Part shown: one piece after another, positions 6,427 through 9,751 of the stretch
Position numbering within the stretch: the stretch's first letter is position 1
Layout: each line of letters starts with the position of its first letter
Assembly: GCA_964413425.1 (NCBI GenBank)
Contig: CAYPST010000136.1
Coordinates: 1 to 9,751, forward strand
Source: DATFLS01 sp964413425
GTDB taxonomy: Bacteria > Fidelibacterota > JAANXI01
Reading direction: 5' to 3'
DNA length: 9,751 bases
Made by a program: the position numbers and the translations under genes
The notes under the pieces: generated by a model
Told to the model about the DNA's origin: nothing
Databases searched by the model: none
Seen by the model: only the letters and a program-made list of their open reading frames with translations

Positions 6427-6791
6427 CAATTGTGGATCTTCTTCGCAATAAATCCCCAAGTCGTGAATGCGATGATCAGCAAATAGAGAACCAGGAAAGC
6501 CACCTTTATAAAGAGATACCCCGTGATCGCAAACAGCACGGCCAGATATAATATCAAAAACCCCAGATTTGTGAGGACGAATTCCAGGGATGATCTGGGT
6601 ATAATCTTTATAGGCTTATCCTCCCGTCTTGATAAAAGAATATAGATTGCTGCTCCCCCAATCGGAATGAAGGCAAGTGGAATCGCAGAAGGCTCTTCTC
6701 GAATAAAATACAAAAAACTCAGTACAGTGATTGAACAAACAATGACGACGCCAAGAGCTACTCCAACTCTTTCAATTTTTTCAATGTCCAT
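6426..6791 (-). CDS. Four-helix membrane protein, candidate bacteriocin immunity protein
   Basis: The 121-residue protein has four predicted membrane helices at about 9-30, 35-54, 71-90 and 92-115, a charged loop RREDKPIKIIPR (55-66) and a basic end (AKKIHN). The ATG at 6791 is preferred because GAAAGGGA lies just upstream; an in-frame TTG at 6812 has no ribosome site. It lies 80 bases after the GG-leader peptide gene on the same strand and overlaps the next gene by one base. Small multi-helix membrane proteins directly downstream of bacteriocin genes commonly protect the producer, so immunity is the best guess, from position and topology only. No specific family is recognised, and no ABC exporter or peptidase gene is in the window. 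Confidence 0.65.
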   Translation of the reverse strand: MDIEKIERVGVALGVVIVCSITVLSFLYFIREEPSAIPLAFIPIGGAAIYILLSRREDKPIKIIPRSSLEFVLTNLGFLILYLAVLFAITGYLFIKVAFLVLYLLIIAFTTWGFIAKKIHN

Positions 6792-6833
6792 AGTTCCCTT
6801 TCGTGAGCTCAATAATCAGGTAAAACTAGCAAA

Positions 6834-6856
6834 GGGGGGTTCAATTTGAACCCCCC
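6834..6856 (-). terminator. Perfect hairpin between the GG-leader peptide gene and the membrane protein gene
   Basis: The arms GGGGGGTTCAA (6834-6844) and TTGAACCCCCC (6846-6856) are perfect complements round a single base. The hairpin lies 16 bases past the stop of the peptide gene in the direction of its transcription. After the stem the transcript continues TTTGCTAGTTTTACC, a poor but present T-rich tract. It may be a partial terminator or mRNA 3'-end stabiliser, giving more peptide message than downstream message. Confidence 0.6.
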
Positions 6857-6871
6857 GTCCTTTGGATGTAG

Positions 6872-7075
6872 TCAGCTGTTCAAGAAATTACATACAACTG
6901 CTCCAGTGAGTGCAATTCCGCCCAATACGGCTGTCATTGGCCAGAACCCGGCGCCAATGAGATATAACCATGCGGATTGTGAAATTCCAAACCCAGTAAA
7001 GGCTACATCACACAAGAAACCTTCTAAATCCCCACCCCTGATCTCCGCCATCTCGTCTATTGTTAACTCTCTCAT
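6872..7075 (-). CDS. Bacteriocin-like peptide precursor with double-glycine leader
   Basis: The 67-residue precursor opens with a classic GG-leader, MRELTIDEMAEIRGG (1-15), of the ELxxxEMxxIxGG type that C39-peptidase ABC exporters cut after the second glycine. The predicted 52-residue core (16-67) is hydrophobic, glycine-rich and amphipathic, with aromatic residues at W36, Y38, F44 and W45 and two cysteines, C22 and C62, that could form a disulfide. That fits class II-like pore-forming bacteriocins of the kind often seen unannotated in Bacteroidota-related genomes. A good AAGGAG ribosome site precedes the ATG. A possible leader hairpin (7109-7128) and a strong hairpin after the gene frame it; a membrane protein gene follows. 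The exporter and peptidase must lie elsewhere. Secretion is firm from the leader; killing activity is inferred. Confidence 0.8.
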   Translation of the reverse strand: MRELTIDEMAEIRGGDLEGFLCDVAFTGFGISQSAWLYLIGAGFWPMTAVLGGIALTGAVVCNFLNS

Positions 7076-7108
7076 GATATTCTCCTTTCATCTTGTTGTG
7101 AAGAATTT

Positions 7109-7128
7109 CAGGGACCTTGTGCTCCCTG
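7109..7128 (-). promoter_or_regulatory. Inverted repeat in the leader of the GG-leader peptide gene
   Basis: CAGGGA (7109-7114) and TCCCTG (7123-7128) are perfect complements round eight bases, 34 bases upstream of the peptide ATG. It could be a leader hairpin or a repressor site. AT-rich sequence just above (about 7129-7150) could hold the promoter, but no clear -35/-10 pair is seen. Confidence 0.35.
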
Positions 7129-7250
7129 TTCTATATTACTTCAATTATCGTACCAGGGAATTTGCTGAACTTCGTAATTACTCTATGTTATTATTAATAC
7201 TTGAGATATACCATATCTTAATCTCTGGCTTGTTCTTGAGAAAAACCGTG

Positions 7251-7346
7251 ATATCGAGCTATAGCTCGGGATCGGGTCGAGCTATTGCTCGGGCGGGCCT
7301 GTTGACAGTATTTTCCGGGGAGGACAAAGTCGAGCAAGAGTTCGAC
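7251..7346. repeat. Three-hairpin TCGAGC repeat, copy 2
   Basis: The same plan as 69-162: hairpins at 7254-7268 (loop TATA, palindrome identical to copy 1), 7277-7291 (loop TATT) and 7330-7345 (loop AAGA, one G-T wobble in the stem). Spacing of units 2 to 3 and linker text (CTGTTGACAG, then GGGGAGGACAAAG) parallel copy 1. All loops differ between the second and third units of the two copies while stems remain pairable. The surrounding 7160-7540 region holds no supported gene; 7411-7470 carries a loose CACAGATTAACGCAAATG word of the modular repeat type. Confidence 0.75.
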
Positions 7347-7539
7347 ATTGATCTCCAGAATCTTAAAATTCATCGACTTTTACAGAACAAAGCCCTCGTC
7401 CCGGACAGACCACAGATTAACGCAAATGAAAAAGCAAAAGTGAAACGTGAAAAGGCAGAAGTATGTGTTGGGAATCGATAGAGTGAGCTGACAGCGTGGA
7501 GCAATCTAAGCCTGAATCGGTATCAGATAGTGGCAGTTT

Positions 7540-7968
7540 ATTGTCAGTTGTCAATCGTCAATTGTCAAAGAAGGGAACACGGAGAACGGAGTACGGACAA
7601 CGGAAAACGGTGTTAAAAAGAAGGCCCAACTGCTTATCGCAGAATACGTAGAGTATAGCGCCGGGGGCAATACTCTCCAAGCCATATGGCGGGGCGCGGG
7701 GACATATCCTGTCAATCCTGTTTATCCTGTCTTCAATTTTGGACAGGATTGACTGGATGTACAGGATAAGAGATGAAAACCCATCCCTTTCTGGTATGGC
7801 TTAAAATCGATGATTATCTGTGCCAATCTGTGGCTGATCACTCGATTTATCAATAAAAACGAGTCTCATCTCTGCAACCAAGTGGGTGGCGGGGGGTCTT
7901 GTCCGGTCTGCGTTGTCCGTTCTCCAATTTTGCGCCATCCACCCTGCGCCAAAAATGCGTTATTCCAG
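7540..7968 (+). repeat. Nested modular repeat element, copy C
   Basis: The clearest copy. TGTCAGTTGTCAATCGTC is followed by ACACGGAGAACGGAGTACGG words (about 7540-7605). A spacer ending ACTCTCCAAGCC...TGGCGGGG (7671-7694) comes next, then the hairpin 7705-7768 with arms of three ATCCTGTnn units each. ATCTGTGCCAATCTGTGG (7818-7835), GTGGGTGGCGGGGGG and CCGGTCTGCGTTGTCCGTTCTCC (about 7882-7925) follow, then GCGCCATCCACCCTGCGCC (7932-7950). The opening and closing ACGG/CCGT words are inverted complements, so the element has loosely inverted ends. The remainder to 8104 holds only scattered TTATCTGTG and GTGTTTATCCGCGTG words. Confidence 0.85.
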
Positions 7969-8104
7969 CGGATATTTTGAATATTGGGTTTTGAGTATTG
8001 GCTATTGCATCTTGTCTTCTTGAATTCTTCTTTTATTCTTTATCTGTGAAAATCCTTTTTTCCCGTGTTTATCCGCGTGCTATTATAAGGGGTTGTGGAT
8101 GGGT

Positions 8105-9187
8105 CTATTCCTCAAACGCCCGCCGGGCGGCTCCGGCCTGCTCGATGCCCTCCATGTATTCGGTCCGATATTCGTTGGTCGGCGCCCTCCAGATAGTCTG
8201 GAGGAAGCCGTGAAGCCGTTCCGGAGAGATAACCCGGCTGCAGTACTCCACGGTCCGGCCGAAGTTTGTGGGGTTCGAGTGGTTGCTCCCGGTGGGGATT
8301 TGATCATACCCGTGGTCCTCCAGCTGGTGATAGGCCTGCACGTACTCTACTTCAGTGCTGAATTCTTCGCCGTAATACCAGTTGCTCTGCATGACGGATT
8401 CCGGCATATTCTCGAAGAACTCTTCCGGATGATTCCAGAGATAATCCGACCAGATCCAGGGCCGGACGCCGCCGGCTTCCACCGCATCCACCAGGAGAAG
8501 GAAATCGTGCCACCAGAGATCCTGCTGGCGAATCACCACGTATTTATGCAGCCGCTGGTGCCGGGCGGTTTCTTCGTCCATTCCAAGGTGAAAGTACCGG
8601 GGCTGATCGAACAGCTCGATGACTTCCGCAATGAGATCCCGGCAGACCTGGTAATATCGATCTGTGGAGAGCATCCGGGCGTATGGTCCCAGCCAGGCGT
8701 CGTGGGTGGCGGAGAAGTTCAGCTTGGGGATGGGTTCGATCCCCATCTGCCGCATTTTATCCAGCTCCGCACGCAGTTTGTCCCTGGACCAGGCGCCTTT
8801 CACCGGAATCTCCGGATGGCTCTCGTATTGAATCCCGTCACCCAGATCCAGGACGGCCATATTCATGCCCTCGGCCGCCATTTTCTGCAGTACATCATCC
8901 CAGAGATCCTGCTCCAGCCGCAGAAACGGCCGGTAGCCCCTGCGCTCGCGTTCGGGAGCGATATACCCTTCCCACATGTTGTAACTGATGTGCAGCAGGC
9001 AGGCCCAGATCAACTCATCCGGATCGGGGGTATCGGCTGGAAAGCCAGGTCGGGAAGCAGGTTCGGCATTCCTGTCCAACTCTGCTTCTTTTTTGCTAAA
9101 TGACAATGCAGGTAATACAGCAACTGCTGTCCCGGTTTTCAAAATATTACTCAAAAAGGATCGACGGGATATAAATGGCAGCGACAT
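8105..9187 (-). CDS. Twin-arginine exported GH20-like TIM-barrel protein
   Basis: The 360-residue protein begins with a Tat signal (SRRSFLSN, R8/R9; hydrophobic core about 18-30), so it is exported folded. Residues about 58-345 look like a beta/alpha barrel: MNMAVLDLGDGIQY (108-121), IEPIPKLNFSATHDAWLG (150-167), FHLGMDEE (199-206), RPWIWSDYLWNHP (242-254) and QSNWYYG (267-273). The HxGxDE pattern with D204/E205 is where the catalytic Asp-Glu pair of GH20 hexosaminidases lies, and similar 'Tat pathway signal' GH20-like proteins occur in Bacteroidota, Lentisphaerota and Planctomycetota. It is shorter than full GH20 enzymes and lacks their N-terminal domain, so the substrate is open (perhaps amino-sugar glycans). 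Start fixed by AGGAGGG just before the ATG. Flanked by non-coding repeats on both sides, it appears to be transcribed alone. Confidence 0.8.
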   Translation of the reverse strand: MSLPFISRRSFLSNILKTGTAVAVLPALSFSKKEAELDRNAEPASRPGFPADTPDPDELIWACLLHISYNMWEGYIAPERERRGYRPFLRLEQDLWDDVLQKMAAEGMNMAVLDLGDGIQYESHPEIPVKGAWSRDKLRAELDKMRQMGIEPIPKLNFSATHDAWLGPYARMLSTDRYYQVCRDLIAEVIELFDQPRYFHLGMDEETARHQRLHKYVVIRQQDLWWHDFLLLVDAVEAGGVRPWIWSDYLWNHPEEFFENMPESVMQSNWYYGEEFSTEVEYVQAYHQLEDHGYDQIPTGSNHSNPTNFGRTVEYCSRVISPERLHGFLQTIWRAPTNEYRTEYMEGIEQAGAARRAFEE

Positions 9188-9215
9188 AGCTCCCTCCTCT
9201 TTAATCGGTGTGTGT

Positions 9216-9235
9216 ATAATAACTTGGTTTATTAT
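9216..9235. promoter_or_regulatory. AT-rich inverted repeat upstream of the GH20-like gene
   Basis: ATAATAA (9216-9222) and TTATTAT (9229-9235) are perfect complements round six bases, 28 bases upstream of the ATG at 9187. The leftward reading contains TATTAT and TATAC sequences usable as a -10, so the palindrome probably overlaps the promoter and may be an operator. No clear -35 is seen. Bases 9240-9383 beyond it hold only repeat-like words (runs of TTCAAAA and CACGAAT). Confidence 0.35.
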
Positions 9236-9383
9236 CAGGAAAATGGCAAGAGTTCAAAAACTCAAAATTCAAAAGTACCAAAACCCCAATCCAGCCCACC
9301 CGGATTAAACCATGGATTATCCCGCAAGGGATGCCTTTGGCACACGAATTTGCACGAATGAAACTGAGGCGCCTCCCGGACAT

Positions 9384-9530
9384 CTGAACAGGATATACGG
9401 TATGGGGTGAGACAGGAAACCGGAGAACAGATTTCACTTCTGCCGTTTCACGATTTTTATCTGTGTTCATCCGTTTTTTTCTGTGCCAATCTGTGTGCTA
9501 TCAGGGAGTGAGGTGGGGGGCGATCTTCCG
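9384..9530 (+). repeat. Nested modular repeat, fragment E
   Basis: Scraps of the modular element in the usual orientation: GAACAGGATATACGG (part of a right hairpin arm), ACCGGAGAACAG, then TTTTTATCTGTGTTCATCCG and CTGTGCCAATCTGTGTGCTATC (about 9454-9501), and GTGAGGTGGGGGGCGATCTTCCGG (9508-9531), matching the ends of copies B and C. No complete hairpin. Confidence 0.55.
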
Positions 9531-9553
9531 GATACGCCTGAAATCCAGCTACC

Positions 9554-9570
9554 AATTTTCCCGGAAAATT
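9554..9570. promoter_or_regulatory. Perfect palindrome upstream of the ferritin gene, candidate operator
   Basis: AATTTTCC-C-GGAAAATT is a perfect 17-base palindrome 55 bases before the ferritin ATG. A further AAAATTGG at 9588-9595 complements CCAATTTT at 9552-9559. Ferritin genes are often under iron or redox control, so this could be a repressor or activator site. It does not clearly match a Fur box, so the regulator is unknown. Confidence 0.4.
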
Positions 9571-9625
9571 CCTAAACTCTCCAGTTGAAAATTGGCAAAC
9601 ATCTTAACCGACGGAGGATAAAAGC

Positions 9626-9751
9626 ATGCTATCGGAAAAAATAGAATCACTGCTGAACCAACAGGTGAAACATGAGTTTGATGCGGGGCACTGGTATTTA
9701 TCCATGGCTTCGTGGGCGGAAGTTCAGGGATATCACGGAACCGCGAATTTT
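9626..9751 (+). CDS. ftnA: Ferritin, N-terminal part (runs off the window)
   Basis: The 42 visible codons read as a classical non-haem ferritin: MLSEKIESLLNQQVKHEF, then HWYLSMASWAEVQGYHGTANF. E17 (first ferroxidase-centre glutamate) and Y24 fall at the canonical positions, and the YLSMA and ANF turns match the first helix. Ferritins oxidise Fe(II) and store the iron as a mineral in a 24-subunit cytoplasmic shell; full length is about 165-175 residues, so three quarters lies beyond the window. Start fixed by CGGAGGA about eight bases upstream. The remaining ferroxidase ligands cannot be checked here. Confidence 0.9.
   Translation, partial: MLSEKIESLLNQQVKHEFDAGHWYLSMASWAEVQGYHGTANF

Noticed and set aside
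6792..6812. TTG start at 6812 for the four-helix membrane protein
   Set aside because: No ribosome site precedes it; a GAAAGGGA sequence precedes the ATG at 6791.
6846..7481. 211-codon open frame on the plus strand
   Set aside because: It runs antisense to the GG-leader peptide gene and through the hairpin repeat, and the translation is low-complexity and unlike a real protein.
3043..7768. CRISPR arrays from the repeated ATCCTGT units
   Set aside because: The units are 9 bases long, tandem and arranged as inverted arms; there are no unique spacers of regular length and no cas genes.
2778..7968. Integron-like cassette array with attC sites
   Set aside because: Small genes with hairpin repeats between them suggested it, but genes point both ways, the hairpins are built of 9-base ATCCTGTnn units, and no GTTRRRY-type core or integrase is seen.
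8093..9103. 336-codon open frame on the plus strand
   Set aside because: It is antisense to the GH20-like gene, has no ribosome site and its protein lacks family character. The minus-strand frame has a Tat signal, a strong Shine-Dalgarno and motif structure.

Overview
This looks like an accessory stretch of a bacterial chromosome of moderate GC. Clear Shine-Dalgarno sites, a twin-arginine exported GH20-like protein, a GG-leader peptide and the DUF6922/AbiEii pair together suggest the Bacteroidota/Balneolota/Calditrichota-like (FCB) side of the tree. That placement is an impression from protein style and is weak. No rRNA, tRNA, CRISPR array or transposase was seen.

Layout. Bases 1-265 hold a possible protein tail, a three-hairpin repeat and no other gene. 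Bases 266-2425 (-) encode a TOTE-type primase-helicase. Bases 2546-2752 (+) encode an orphan DUF2283 protein. Repeat copy A follows, then an orphan antitoxin-like gene (3340-3525, +) and a complete type II toxin-antitoxin pair (3815-4284, +). A degenerate repeat copy D follows. Bases 4649-5287 (-) are a six-helix membrane protein that looks like the C-terminal part of a longer permease. It abuts a DUF6922 gene (5344-5643, +) whose AbiEii-type toxin partner survives as only 17 codons, cut off exactly where repeat copy B begins. Bases 6226-7075 (-) are a small bacteriocin-like cluster: a double-glycine leader peptide, a four-helix membrane protein (immunity candidate) and a coupled 66-residue protein. 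The second three-hairpin repeat and repeat copy C follow. Next come the exported GH20-like protein (8105-9187, -), a partial repeat E and the first 42 codons of a ferritin (9626 to the window end, +).

The common thread is small conflict and competition genes (toxin-antitoxin modules or remnants, a bacteriocin-like peptide, a primase-helicase conflict protein) separated by dispersed non-coding repeats. Two repeat families are visible. One is a nested modular element of about 350-430 bp, present as three good copies and two fragments, all in the same orientation, each good copy built round a hairpin of ATCCTGTnn units. The other is a 95-bp element of three hairpins with the pattern TCGAGC-N4-GCTCGA, found at both 69-162 and 7251-7346. 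At least one repeat border coincides with a gene truncation, so the repeats probably mark recombination or insertion points. No mobilising enzyme is in the window.
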